NCBI RefSeq assembly: GCF_933775445.1 | Contig: NC_065878.1 | Span: forward strand, 18,239,395-18,303,394 | Origin: Argentina anserina | Taxonomy: Eukaryota > Streptophyta > Magnoliopsida > Rosales > Rosaceae | Length of the DNA stretch: 64,000 bases | Direction: 5' to 3' | Shown: one piece after another, positions 22,798 through 35,775 of the stretch | Numbering within the stretch: position 1 is the stretch's first letter | Layout: the number at the start of each line of letters is the position of its first letter | Translations under genes and position numbers: made by a program | Notes under the pieces: generated by a model | What the model was told of the DNA's origin: nothing | Database searches by the model: none | What the model saw: only the letters and a program-made list of their open reading frames with translations

Positions 22798-23351
22798 TAG
22801 GGCTGGGCACGGGTCCGGCCCGGGCAATTTTTTTCAGGGTCCGGGTTCGGCCTGGTTGTAGTGTGACGGGCCGGGCTTTTTTCTAAAAAAACCAGGACCC
22901 GGGCAAAACCCGGCCCGGGTCAATTAATTGCATGGCCCAGATAAAACTCGGACCGGTAATATCCGGGCCGAGCCCGCCCGGTTTTCCGGGCCTAATTTTG
23001 TTTTTGGCTAGTTGGCGGCGAATCGGCAGTGCGAGGCGACGACAATGGGAATTATGGGATTAGAATTAGTTAAGTTTAAGGTTATTTAGTTATGTTCCAG
23101 TGTCATTGTATCTATTCTATAAGTTTATGATCACTTACGAAAACCAATTACATAATAACACCTAATGTCCCGGGTTTCCGGGTTTTTTTTGTTTAAAGAT
23201 TTGAAGGCCCGGAACCGGCCCGGACATAACAAAGCCCGGCTCGTTTATCACATGATAACATATGAGCCCGGCAAAAAATCCGGCCCGCCCGAACGGGCCC
23301 GGCGGTCCGGTCCGGGTTTTTTTTCTTTTTCGGGCTTTTTGCCCAGCCCTA
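22798..23351. mobile_element. GC-rich hAT MITE with perfect 8-bp target duplication
   Basis: A 554-bp element begins TAGGGCTGGGCA and ends in the exact complement TGCCCAGCCCTA. It is flanked on both sides by CTTATTAA (22790-22797 and 23352-23359), a perfect 8-bp duplication as made by hAT transposases. Sub-terminal regions are packed with CCGGGCC/GGCCCGG words, and the centre is AT-rich. There is no transposase, so it must have been moved in trans. The perfect duplication suggests a fairly recent insertion. Confidence 0.92.
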
Positions 23352-23359
23352 CTTATTAA

Positions 23360-25055
23360 AGCTCTGTACAGCAAACTTGAACCCCCAAACCCTGTTATAT
23401 TCAACTTTTTAGGTTCTGATTCTAAGCTCCGAGTCGTATAAATTATGTTCAGCAAATTGACGATTACGATTGACGAGACAATCAAAGACGGATCGGTCCG
23501 ATAACGTTCGTTATGTATCTTTGTTTATATTGGATACTGACATGTTAGAAACAATGACATGAAAGATACATTCATCTAACTAGTATAAGTGGAAAGAAGG
23601 TATGACATCTCTATTTATATTACTACAATTGAAAAATTTCTCAATTCAAGAAGAAATAACTGAATCAGTTTAGTTTTGTCTCTATTTATATAACAGAACT
23701 GATATTTTGATACTAATTATTGGTCCATGATCCCTTTAAACAGACTTGAAGCCATCAAGTGTTAAAGTAAGGTACTGAACTGGAATAATGAATTCAAATG
23801 AGTAACAGTTTTAAGCCAAATAAGCCACATTGCTCGTTTCACAAAGAAACTTATTTCATACCCCCAAAACAACAATAAATCCAAAAAAAAATAGGCATAA
23901 TTGGTTCCTGTTGAGAATGAGTTGTACCTCATGATTGATAACTTCATAGCAGTCACTTTGTTATAAACATGATATACAAAAGCAGGGTTTAAATGAACAT
24001 TATTAAAACTGGCTCATGTTCTATACTTTTGGCATGAGAGGTTAAATGAACATCAAATGTGTCCAAATTGATGAAATTAATCTAAACTGAAGCACACATG
24101 GGCTATTTTTTTATGATTTGCAGCTTGCTACTTCTTAGAATATCTAGAAGCTATAGAGGATTGAGTAAATGACACCAAATAGATTGAGGTTATACCTTTA
24201 TGATTGAAAAAGGAAAGGGAGTTGCCGCCAATTATTTCTTCTCCCTCAGCATGAACCCAGAGTATCAACAGAAGAAGCAAGCATAGAAAACAATAGAAGC
24301 CATCAACCGCCAAGATATGCACCCCAAAAAATATAATCAAACACAACCCAAAGCTGGAAATAGTGAAATTTTAAAAGCAGTCAGCATATAGCTAAGTAAC
24401 CATTACATGATACATGACGTTTAAATCATTTTCTAATCAACAAATACAGTAAATAACAACGAAACCGATGTAGCTAAGTAACCAATACCAGAAGAGAAAT
24501 TGATGAACCTTACTCTAGTCGTACACTTGAAAATTTGATCTGCAAACCCAAACTCTCACCTACAAAGATAGACCAAGCAAGCATGAACTACAAACTTATA
24601 ATCAAAACTTGAGAAACATGTGAGCTATAGACTTACACGGTGGCCGTTGTTCTTCACTGTAATTTAGACACATACTCCGACTGACACGGAGTTTATCACT
24701 ATGGAAATCTGAAGCTGCATAGTGGATATTTTGTAAGAAACAAAAAACTTAATTACTTTACATATATTATTTATAATAAGATAGTATTGTTCAACTATAA
24801 TGAAACTTTAGTCCCGCATCAAATGTTAATCTTTAAGCTTCTCTCGCTAATTTCCCAACTGGCTCATCCTTTAGATTCAATTACTCACCCAGACTCAGAG
24901 CATCTAATTAGTTTATAATAATAAACTAAACCCAATCGATTAGTGATTAACAAAAAAGGTTTGAGTTGGGAAAAAAATGACTAAACCCCATGATCCCATT
25001 ATTGATCAATTAAAATGGAATTCTTTCGATTCTCTAAATTATAAAGCTTTAAACG

Positions 25056-25097
<42 letters not shown>

Positions 25098-25985
25098 ACG
25101 ATGGCTTTGAGCTTCCATAGCAACCCAGAACAAAACTTAGCCACATGCAAAAAGATCAAAACACCAATTGGAATCAAGTGAAAACCAAGAATAAAAACTT
25201 AACATGACTAAAGATACTGGATAAAGATGATTGAGGAAGAGAGATGGATAATTGAGCTTTGATTTCCTGCTCCATTTGCACAGCAACAAAGACAGAAACG
25301 AAAATCATACTCGCCCTACTTCGTTGAGAGAGAGAGAGTTCCGCAAACTGAACGAAAAACTGATTTGAGCACATCCAAACATAAGGCGATGGAAACGGAT
25401 TGGACAAAACAAAACCAACGCGAGAAGAAACACATAAGAAATGCATTCCCTCAAAATGGCAAAACATAGTTGAAATACCTGGCTCGACAGCTGACAGCCA
25501 AACCCCTAAATTCGATGGCAAGAATGTAAATACCAATGAACAGTAAGCTTGATCTCCCTTCCTCCTCTAGGGGAGGCGCTTTGCGCTGGGAGATCAGATT
25601 AGCAACATCAGTTTTCCTCAGAGAAAAAAACTGAAGATGAGGAAGAGAAACCCAAACTAAACCACCTACAATCACAAAGAGAGACAGGAGGAAGAGAGCA
25701 CTGAGAGAAGGAGAAGGGAGACACACAAATGAATTCAATCTATTTCACTATAATCACCAAACGAATGAAGGGGTTTTTTGAGAGGAGAGAGATGCAGATG
25801 GAGCAAGAGGAGATCAAAAGTAAAGTCAGCATTAAAACCCGGGTCCACAGAACCTATTCTTTTCACTTTCTGTAAGCCGAGCCGAGCCGACACCGACTGT
25901 AGTGCAACTGTAGCGATACTGTTGCTATACTGTTGAAATTGCAACCGGCGTATAATATATAGGAAATTAGTATGCAATGCAAATT
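23360..25985. other. Intergenic spacer with TA microsatellite
   Basis: AT-rich DNA without a supported gene. A TA run occupies 25058-25093. The minus-strand frame at 25451-25738 begins with a hydrophobic stretch and ends near a donor-like AGGTATTT. It could be a 5' leader of an unknown transcript, but it has no recognisable domain or clear second exon. Confidence 0.45.
25058..25093. repeat. TA dinucleotide microsatellite
   Basis: About 17 uninterrupted TA units in AT-rich intergenic DNA. Confidence 0.95.
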
Positions 25986-27813
25986 TCAAGCTAGCAATAG
26001 AACAAACAAACACACACAAGAAAGTGAAGAAACGCTATTAATTTGCGCAGAAAATAAGTTTCCGCTAATTCCGTGTGAGGCCGGAGATGGAGGAGGAGGG
26101 GATGAACTCTTTTCATGATCTGGATCCACTCTTGTAAACACTTCCATTGCACTGATGATCGGAGGTAGGGTGGAGCTACTAGCCGAGGCCAATGTCACGT
26201 TAATTGTTGAACCCTCCACGATCACAGGGTATAATGTGATCACCTTGCATTTGGTGAACTCAAGCGTCACTGAGGATTTCATTTCACTGTTGATGTAGAT
26301 CTGAATGATTCTGGTATCGCCTGGTTTAGGTAGGATTGTTGTTTCGGCGAAATAAAGCACAAAGTAACCTGACTGGGAGGTTGTTTGTGGGAGGCCAACG
26401 GACAAGGTTATTGGATGGGTAAGGTCTACTGATTCCACCGCAGTGCGTAACACTGAAATAGGAGGGTCATTTTCTGGGGAGAGTATATCTGGTAAGGTAG
26501 TAACTTCCGTGCAGTTTGGCGGCGTTGTTCCTCGTGTCCATATTCGGTTGTAGTTTTCTGATAATAACCCCGTATACCTGAATCATCAATCAATGCAAAA
26601 CTCGACATCAACTGCCGGAAATTTCTTAGCTAGTTTTACATGGCATTCTTAATTTCTATAACATGCATGCATGTGACGCTGTTATATGAAACGAATCATA
26701 CACAAACTTTCAGTTTTTACCAAGACAATTTGATAGTTGATACACAAGTTTTCTTAGCTACTTAATCGATAATTCGATATAATGGCAATATCTTGCAAGT
26801 GCTTGTTACGAAGATACGATTGTGTATGCTTACATACTGAATAGCTAGTTTAGGATTTTTGCAAGTACATACGTACCTTATTTCATCACCACCAAAGTTT
26901 ATCCTGGATACTAAATCGAAAGTGTTGTTCGTCTCCATCTTAGAGTACAATGGATTAAAAGGAGACGATAACGGAACAGCTTCTATTGAAGAAATAAAGG
27001 GAATCCCTCCATCCTCAACTTGCACAACGCAAAGACTAATGAAACCTGACGCATGAGTCTCATACAAAGCTTCATGGTATAATACTGATCCTTCTTCCCC
27101 GGTTGATAATTTGACTGTCGACCATTTTTGGCCATCGATATGAGTCTCAAATGACGGAGGGTTCGAGAGACCATCATAATTGCCGTAGTAGAACCCAACC
27201 CGAATAAGGTAGCGTACGGTTTGCTTATTAACAGGCAAAGCATAGCAATTTTGTTGCGTCTGATCTGGGAATGATCGGAGGGTGTTCATTTCTACAAGTG
27301 ATTGCTCTTGTTGAACTTCTTTGTTGATGCCCGTTTGGATCAAGTCCTTGTCAGTGACCCACGTCAGTAGATTTGTGGGATCGACTCGCACAGCATTGTT
27401 CCCACAATCAATGTTCAACCATCCAATAGTTACTGAAGAGTTGTCAAGATAGAACAATAAATCTCACAAAACCGAAATTAAGTTCAAAACATTAACGATA
27501 AAAGTAGTTCTTAATGATACACAAACATAATATTTACCCTGAACTTGGTGACACTAGCTGGGATTTCGAGGATCTCTTTTTTTTTTTTGAACTAACAGGT
27601 TGATTGCATATTTTGCGTGAGGCAAACATGCTGTAAGAAACTACATAACGTATGAATTTCACTTGCATAGATATATACTTATATGAATTTCACTTCAGCT
27701 GAGATAAGCAAGAGGCAGAACTAGTTTATGTCAAATAACGTACTCTGAGAAGAAACACCGAGCAGATGAAAAGCCAGAAGCAGCGCCACTGGTGTCCATG
27801 AATTTCTATTCAT
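25986..27813 (-). CDS. Malectin-like extracellular protein without kinase, probable GPI anchor
   Basis: Three exons in consistent phase (27744-27813, 26877-27432, 25986-26577) give 405 residues. Exon 1 encodes a signal peptide (NSWTPVALLLAFHLLGVSSQ). Exons 2-3 encode one malectin-like domain: WLNIDCGNN, TWVTDKDLIQTG, the long central strand set, INFGGDEIRYTGLL, YNRIWTRGTTPPN and a second half ending near MEVFTRVDPD. No LRRs or kinase follow. A Ser/Pro linker (SSSPPPPSPASHGISGN) leads into a short hydrophobic end (SVSSLSCVCLFVLLLA) right at the stop, the usual shape of a GPI-anchor signal. In plants this domain class is best known from LRR-malectin receptor kinases and RLP4-type proteins that bind cell-wall or peptide ligands. 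The GPI anchor and any partnership with the receptor kinase 6 kb away are inference. Confidence 0.82.
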
Positions 27814-28539
27814 GAAGACCGGATTAATTGAAATTGTGATATCATCTGCAGTACATTGCTGTATGTTATACAGCAATGTTTTAAAGGCAAAAGAGAGGGG
27901 AACGTGCACGAGGGGAAGTGTGTGAAGTTTTGGGAAGGATTTGCTGTATGTATGGCATACAGCCGCGTACAACAGATTTTTCCTCAACTCTCTTATAGAA
28001 GCCCTATGATGGATGGCTATACTTAAGATTCTCTACCACACACACACATATATAAAGAAATTAAATCAAGTTCCCTTCGATATCTCCACCCGGCCGGGGA
28101 CCCGTTAGTTACATCGATCACTTTCAAAACGAGCGGCCGGCTTCACATATACAACTAATACAAGTACAAGAAATACTAAAGCTTAGTAACCACGTTTTCC
28201 AGCAACTTTGGAACTGTACGTATCAATTTTGGTACATCGGCAACAATCCCAAATTAACATGTAGCGTACCAATGAATGTCGCATGTAGAAAGAAATTCAA
28301 CCACCCTTTGATATCTCAAACCTTCTCATCCCCTTAATATTCGAATTCATTGGTCAACAGAAAATACATCACAAACTAAAGCAGGCCTTCAGATACTTAA
28401 TAAGAGCAATGTAGAACAGAACAAACTAAAAATGCATGCTTGATTATTTCTCATATGGACAGAAAAGAAAGGTTATCAGAAGCTAAAAGCAGACCATCAA
28501 GTACAGAATAAGATCATTTCATTGTTTTTTCTACTAGTT
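27814..28539. other. Spacer between malectin-like gene and chalcone isomerase
   Basis: This is the promoter of the malectin-like gene (left part) and the 3' flank of chalcone isomerase (right part). A short GC-rich patch with CGGCCGGGG and CGGCCGGC words lies at 28092-28140. Nothing else is recognised. Confidence 0.5.
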
Positions 28540-29644
28540 TCAGGCCTTAACTTCTGCTTCCTTTGGGTACTCTTCCACTTTCCCATTTCCGGCCACGCAA
28601 TGATCACTCTCTTTCAACAATTCTGATAGCCTTGTCGCGACACTTTTCCTTGCTTCAGGAGAAACACCTTGCTTTCCTATGATTGACTCCAGAACTGATT
28701 CTGAAAGTAACTTGTTCTCAATCACCGCATTCCCAACTTCGGGTATGGAACCATCTTTGGAGAAGCCGATCTGTATCCGAATCGAAACAAATATGTCAAA
28801 ACTGAAGAACTCCAGATGTCAAACAAAATGTGAATGTGAATACTATGTTTACTAACCGTCAATGATCCATTTAGTGATTGTGTGAAGAAGATAGAGGCTC
28901 CGGGTGGGAAAGTCTGATCTTTGAAGACCTCAATGAAGTTCTCAATGACGTTAGCTTCTGCATCAGTGTATATTCCAAATTTCTTCCAAATCGCAACACA
29001 ATTCTCTGAAACCTTCTCCGGGTATTGCTGGCCCGTCAGTGGTAGAATCATCGTCACCTGTGTGAATTTCTCAAACGGACCTGCAAAAGTGATATATATA
29101 GTCAACTAGTTTACATCCGACCAACATATTCAAATTTACTGCAAATAACAAAGGCAGAATCCATTTAGATGTTCATCCTAATTGTTCCAGTGTCGGTCCT
29201 GATCTCACAATTGCAAATCTACTGAGCTAATTTATATCAATCAGCTAATTAAGTGATCTAAGTTCTGTAATCACAATAATTATTAGCTCAAGAAAAGGTT
29301 TGGTCAAAGGTTACAAATTTATCATTTCCAGTGTCAATTGCTTAGTTAACAAGTAAATTCGATTAGACAAAAACTAGGCCTTGAATTTCAATGATTTGAA
29401 GTACATTACACAATCATAATCTCAAAATCCACAACTCTGTTTAGTTTTAGCCATTGATAAAAAAAAAAATCAATCCATTTTTTACCTGTTACAATCTCCC
29501 TGAAAAACTCAACGGACTCCGTCAACTCCTCGGCCGTCTTACCCTTCCACCTAGCGGCCAGCGCCGGCACGGCCTTATTCTCCAAATAGACTCCGATCGC
29601 CGAGAGCTTAACAAAATTCCCATGTATCTCTAGCCCCCTCACTC
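28540..29644 (-). CDS. CHI: Chalcone isomerase, exons 2-4; first exon not found
   Basis: Three exons in consistent phase (29486-29644, 28857-29080, 28540-28770) encode the bulk of a type I chalcone-flavanone isomerase, which closes naringenin chalcone to (2S)-naringenin in flavonoid synthesis. Visible blocks are [82 protein letters not shown] and VSPEARKS. The active-site Arg (RGLEI), Tyr (GQQY) and Asn (SEN) are present, but the usual KFTAIG reads KLSAIG, changing the conserved Phe and Thr. The usual first exon, ending PPGS...FLGGAG, is not recognisable upstream to 30748. The only nearby frame, from ATG 29849, lacks it and has no fitting phase-1 donor. It may be a 5'-truncated copy or use a distant or novel first exon. 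Confidence 0.85.
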
Positions 29645-29855
29645 CTGATCACATCAGCAAAACACCAACAATCAAAACCAAAACTCAAAAGCCAAAGAAA
29701 ATAAAACATTTCCGATTCTAATTGTGCCATTTGATGTAATTGTTATTTTTGGGATAGAGATGATTTTGGTAAGGAGAACTGTGTGTGAGGGTCTGGTTAT
29801 ATATGGTAAAACCGGTGATGCTTTGGTAGAGTTTGCTGTTTCCATGGGAGGGAGT

Positions 29856-29899
<44 letters not shown>

Positions 29900-30747
29900 A
29901 TTCATGGAAGTAGATGGCGCGTGAGCAAGGGAAGGTAGGAGGCTTTAAAACGTGGAGGGAACTCAGGGAAGATTTCACCGGTGGATCAATGGAGGGAAAT
30001 AAGAAATTTTATTTGGGTATGGATATTTGGGTCAGAAATTTTATACTACAACATGGTTCTTATTCTCATCCTAGAAAGTCCACTCCTTCCTTTCATATTT
30101 TAGGAGTAGTGTGGTTGAGTGGGGAATATATGGTTGGGGCGAAATGAGATTCGACATGTCAGTGACATATTTGGAGATGTAAGTTAGAGTAGTGTACTAT
30201 TAGTGTAACGTTGTACATAATTTATGTCAACGAAAACGATTGACATAGCCATATAGGAATAAGTTTTGTCATTTCATCATGCCTTTGTAGTTTTTGGTTT
30301 AGGCGTAGTAGGTAGAGAGAGATGGGGTGGTGCCCAAATTGCCCATCAAACCACAATTAATTGAAAATTAAGAAAGGAGCTTTAGGTGTTAAGCTCAAAT
30401 GATTTAGGGTTTTAAAGGTCTACTGTCCCCGTTAAGAGCACCATAAGAGATTTGCATTTGTTATTAGGAACTAGACCGGTAGTTTGCACTTTGCGTTACT
30501 AAGTCGACCAAAACGACGTCGCTTAAGTTGAGAATCGTTGCCACGTTAATATAAACGATGAAGTCTTCTTCTTCTTCTTCTTCTTCTTCTTCTTCCAAAC
30601 TGACAATGGCTCTCTCGATCCAACACGAACCCTTCCCCCATTTCCCCTAAACCCCAAACCGCTCATCGTCTCCCTCAAATCAAACCCTAATTTTCGACCT
30701 AAGATTCGTGACTATATACTCGCCTCCACACAACACTCGTAGCAAAA
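29645..30747. other. Spacer between chalcone isomerase and the coiled-coil gene
   Basis: It holds a GA microsatellite (29859-29899), which would lie in the 5' region of chalcone isomerase, and a TTC microsatellite (30564-30594) in the 5' leader region of the coiled-coil gene. I searched both strands for a chalcone isomerase first exon and found none. Confidence 0.6.
29859..29899. repeat. AG dinucleotide microsatellite
   Basis: About 20 AG units, read as CT on the chalcone isomerase strand, lie just upstream of ATG 29849. CT runs are common in plant 5' leaders. Confidence 0.9.
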
Positions 30748-33700
30748 ATGTCGTGGCTGAGATCGGCGGTGAACAAAGCCGTGGAGGTTGGGAACAACAA
30801 CAACCTCACCCGCACCGTCAAGAACTACGCTGATTCCGTCGTCCAGCAGGCCGGCCACGCAGTCGCCGAAGGCGCCAAGCGCTTCCAGGACCGTCTGGTA
30901 AGTCTCAACAGATTTTCGAATTGAAATTTACTACACACATTTGATTCTGTGCTCAGCGGTGAGGCGTTTGATGTTTCGCAGGGCAATCGGAGCTTTCGGA
31001 GTGTGAAGAAGAGTGTTCAGAGGTTGGAGGAGGCAGCTGTGACGTGTAGAGGACCGGAGAGGGCTGAGATACTGAGGCGGTGGGTGGTTCTGCTCAAGGA
31101 GGTGGAGAGGCTGAAGCTTTCTCAGGTGGAAGTGAAGGAAAGCGCTGCGGCGGAGCAGGGCAGTGGCGGTGGCGGTGCTTCGGAGGATGTTAGTGATATT
31201 AGGAAGAAGATTTCGATGGTTAGTAGAGTTGTTGTTCTTGTTTTTTTTTTTTTGGCTCTGGTTTTATAGTGAAAATGTGAAAGAAGCTTATGGAGTGTAA
31301 TGTTGTTGTTTGTTGTGAATAGGTTTTGTATTACGACTCTGATGCTGGCGGTGAGCCTATGAATTTCCGGGATGTTTTTCTTATGAGTCAGGCTCTGGAG
31401 GGCATTACATTGTCTATGGTATGGTTTTTTAGTATTGAATGCCGCCAGTGTGGTTGGAATTAACCATGACATTGCTGTTAAGGAAACTTGCGGTTTTTTT
31501 TTCTGTATAGAAAGCGTTTGAACTATTGTTAGGTTGCTGTCGTGCATGGACGTGGGGGTGGTGAGTACATTGTGAATCAAAACTGATGCTGGATATAGTA
31601 AAGTTAACATTCATTTGGGCCTTGTTGTAACTACTAGGGTGTTTGAGAAATGATCCAGGCAGAGAAATGATGTTAAATATGCATGACCTAATGTTTCACA
31701 TGGAGTAAATGGTTGCTTAAAAATTAGATGGCAGAACTTAACCGAGCAGGATGGAAAGTAATCTGAGTTTAGGATTGTTTCTCTGTGGGATGCTCTTACT
31801 TTTGCTCAGGTGCTGCCTCGTATGCTATTGGGTTATGGAACACCTGTGCTCACGACTTTAAAGAAGGAATATATTTAAGTATCGTATTTCTTTATCACAC
31901 ATACTTAATTACAAACTATTAAGTTGGCATGATTCTAAATTGCTGATTATGGAAGTTAACTGCAGGTTAACTTTTTTCTATGATTCAGATTATTGAAGCA
32001 CCGAATGATGAAGAGGTTGCGTTACTCTCGGAGATGTTTAGGTAAAAATTAATCACTAATGAATTGTGTCCGCTTTAGCATGGGTATGCTCTGTTTAGTC
32101 TTCTTTTGTTTTCTCTTTCTAACTTTTGTTTAATATGAAATCTACAGGCTCTGTCTTACTGGAGGGAAAGAAGTTCACAATGCTATTGTGAGCAGCATAC
32201 AGGACTTGGCTAAAGCTTTTTCTAGCTACAACGATGAAGTATTGGTAAATACATGAAACTTTTAGTACGGAATACATCTTATTAAGAAATTTGGGGATTT
32301 CTGGAAATCTGATTTTATATTTTTGTAAAGTGTGAGTAAAAATTGTTCTCGTTCTTTTAATGTCGGATATATTCATACAATACAACTGTCCCTTATGCCT
32401 CTACTAGAAAGGGTCATGAAACATGATGCAAATTTCCTTCACAGTTTCACTATACTATAATATTCTCAGATTTATTACTTTAATGGGAGTTATGATTACT
32501 CCGTTCATTTCATGCCATTTTAGTTCTATTACTTTAATGGGAGTAGTACTTGCTCTGTTCAATTTATGCCAAAGTAGTTTCTTCTACTTTCTCAAATGAA
32601 GGCTGTTAGTTCATCATATAGTTTTGTATACAGGTAAAGCGAGAGGAATTGCTTCAATTTGCACAAGGTGCAATTACAGGATTGAAGATAAATGCTGATC
32701 TCAGAAGGTGTGTGAAATTGGAGCTTTACTCTCCCCATCTCTCTGTGCTATTTGGTGTTGGTATTATCAAGCTTACTTAGTTCTATCAATATACTCAATC
32801 GTAGGTTATGCACATCATCTTAACGTAGCAATTTCAAGAGCAATATTTTACGTCTACACAAAATTGCATTTACTTATCCCAAAGAATGAATGTTGCTAAC
32901 TCAGTTCACTCAGTTGATAAATGATCACGAGAAACTTCCATCTTCAATATGTTAATCTCCTTGACTAGAATAGGCAGTGAATTTAAGTTCTAGATCGAGC
33001 TCTCATTATATTCAGACAGTTGGACAACATAACGTCACTCATCTGCGATGAGGTTGGGCCAATAATCATGTTAATTACGTCTGTAGTATGTGGCCTTTTT
33101 ACAGAATAGATGATGAGGCCTCTAAATTAAAGAAGAAGCTTGGTGAAAGGACGCCACTGATGACGTCTCCATCAACTGAAGGTCATGACAAAGCATCGGA
33201 AGAAACAAAATTAGAAAGCGTAGAGGTAAGGTTTGCTGTCATTAACTGTGCCTCATTGGTTTTGTATAATAAACTTGAAGTGCAAAGACATGGAGAGTAC
33301 CCTGATGAAGAATCTTCATAGATTTGTCATGCTATTTATATTACTTGCTTGACCAAAGACAATTAGATTACTGCTAAGGTCATAAGCATTTGAATTAGCT
33401 GGCTTTGTCATTTTAATTGTAGTTGTTGTGCATTTTAACTATTTTTTTAAAGTTAAAGGTTCCTAGTGAATCTAAATTAAATGCATAAGATAAACGAGCA
33501 TACAGTAAGTGAATCCAATTAAAGAGTTCCATGGGCTTTTTAAAAACGGGACCTAACAAAAACACAATCATGCGCACGATGTAGTTGAACTGTGCCCTGT
33601 AAAGATGTACATGTTCATTTTTAAGTGCTGTGTTTGATCCTTCTTAAGACTGAATTTAATGGATTGCTGAAAGTTTTAAATTGATAGTGTATTCTGTAGC

Positions 33701-35739
33701 ATAAAAGGTTATTGATATGGAATTTACTTGGCTTGTGTTTCTGGTAGGCATTAAAAAAAGCACTTGCACAAATTCGAGCTTGTTCCAGATTAGAAGGGCT
33801 TTTACAGAAGAAGAAACTCTTGAACAATGGAGATACTTCAGAGATCCATGCTCAAAAAGTACGTCTTGCTTTGTTTTCTTTATCTCTAGTTGGTCACAAG
33901 TCTGAAAGCAGTCTCAAATTTTGTTCGAAGGTTGCCTCTTGTGACTTCTATGTTGTTTAGTTTATACCATTGCCTTGTGGTCCTTATGTTGGCTGTGATA
34001 TGGACAAAGTGTCCATTAAACAATGTAAATTGCTAAATGCTGCTACTCTTTTGGAGATGCAACTATTTGTCTGTAGTACTAGGAGCACAGCTGTTGAATC
34101 GAAATGTGTAGAAGGTTTATCTAGCCTGAGGCAAGATATTTATTTTTATGTGATGCATGCATAAATTTTTTATCCACTGTTCTCATGTTTGATTGAAAAG
34201 TTGGTGCTAATATGTTGCATTTTTCTTTTTGGAATCTGCCATCTTATTGCTACGGCCTTATGAAATGATGAATACTTGTACTTCACTTTTATGTTTTTTG
34301 AGTGTGTGTGCAACTTCATTGTGATATTTCTCACTCATACACCCATGAATTTTCCCTGTTCGTTTACCCTGTCTGTGTTATGGAATTCTGTAACCAACAC
34401 TATTTCAATTGTGTAATCAGGTTGACAAATTGAAGGTTTTATCAGAATCTCTTGCTAGCTCTTCGGTAAAAGCTGAAAATCGTATTTCAGATAACAGGTA
34501 GAACAAGGCAACTTCAGGAATCTATTATTCTCATGTTAAGTTCTTTAATTAGAGGTTTATTCGTGGATATACTTCTTTGTAGCATTAGCATATATATATA
34601 TATATATATATAGGCCGTTTCAGGTGTGGACGCATGCGGACGTCCCGATTCCGGCAACGGTAGGCCGCAATGGCGCGGTGGATCAGCACAGCCGCACTAC
34701 CCACCTCCCGGCGATCCCGTCTGTGCCGGCCGCAACTCGATCAGTGACCCATGGCGGCCGGAATCTGCAAAAATCAAGTTTCTGGGCAGATTCCGGCGAT
34801 TTCGCGATTCCGGCCGCCGTGGGTCGCCGATAGAACTCCGACCGGCACAGATAGGACTGCTGAGAGGTGGGGAGTGTGGCTGTCGTCGCCGTTGCAGCCT
34901 GCCGTCACCGGAATCGGCGAATCCGTACCTTACGTAAGGTACAGACGTTCGCACCTGAAAATTCTCATATACATATATATATGCGTGTGTGTGTCAATCT
35001 AACAAACTTATCAGAATCTTTACAATTTTACAATCACCTCTAGGTTTAGTATTGAAACATTACAGCATAAGTAACCAGAGACCTTCATTTCCTCACCAGG
35101 GGATCAAAATCTAGCAGTTGAGAAGTGAGAACAAACCAAAGAAGTCATGGGGTTCACTTTTTCACTTCAATCTATTCTTCATTTCGTAGATGTAATGGTG
35201 TGACCACAAATCCATTAATCACCAGAAACGTTGCCGTAATTACGGTCAACACTTCTAAGAATCATAGCTCTTTTAGTTGGGTTTCATTATAACCATTAAC
35301 CTGTATTGTCTATAAATCCTCTAAATAGAATGAAAATAATAATAATAATTGATTTTGGGAATAGAGAGGATCCTCACATTCTTAATCATAAAGGGACTTC
35401 AATGAAGTTCTTGTAAAACCCTTTGTTGCTTCTTGGATGATTCCGTATTTTTATGTAGTCTCTACTGAAAGAGTGTTTTCAGAATGTCTCATTCCGACAA
35501 AAATTAATGTATTTGTAACTCTTATATGACAGAATCCAAAAAGAGGAAGCTCTAAAAGTTCGTGTGACCAAGGCAAGTGAAGTTGGTGAAAGAGAGAAGG
35601 TACTGTGCTGGACTAACATGTAAATATGGGATGATTATGTAGTCTGTACTTGAATGCCACCTATTCCAAACAGACTCTTAGGTGATATCATTCTCTCTCT
35701 ATCATGAGGACATGTCAACATACTTGAATTCATGTGGTG

Positions 35740-35775
<36 letters not shown>

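Noticed and set aside
25451..25738. Minus-strand frame beginning with a hydrophobic, signal-like stretch and ending near a donor-like site
   Set aside because: It has no domain and no convincing second exon. It could be a leader of an unknown transcript but is not supportable as a gene.
29672..29905. Minus frame from ATG 29849 as the missing first exon of chalcone isomerase
   Set aside because: It lacks the PPGS...FLGGAG block and no phase-1 donor fits the acceptor at 29644. Its upstream part is translated CT microsatellite.
34624..34954. Overlapping 60-100 codon frames on both strands in intron 9
   Set aside because: They lie entirely in the GC-rich fold-back element. Open frames on both strands reflect composition, not coding.
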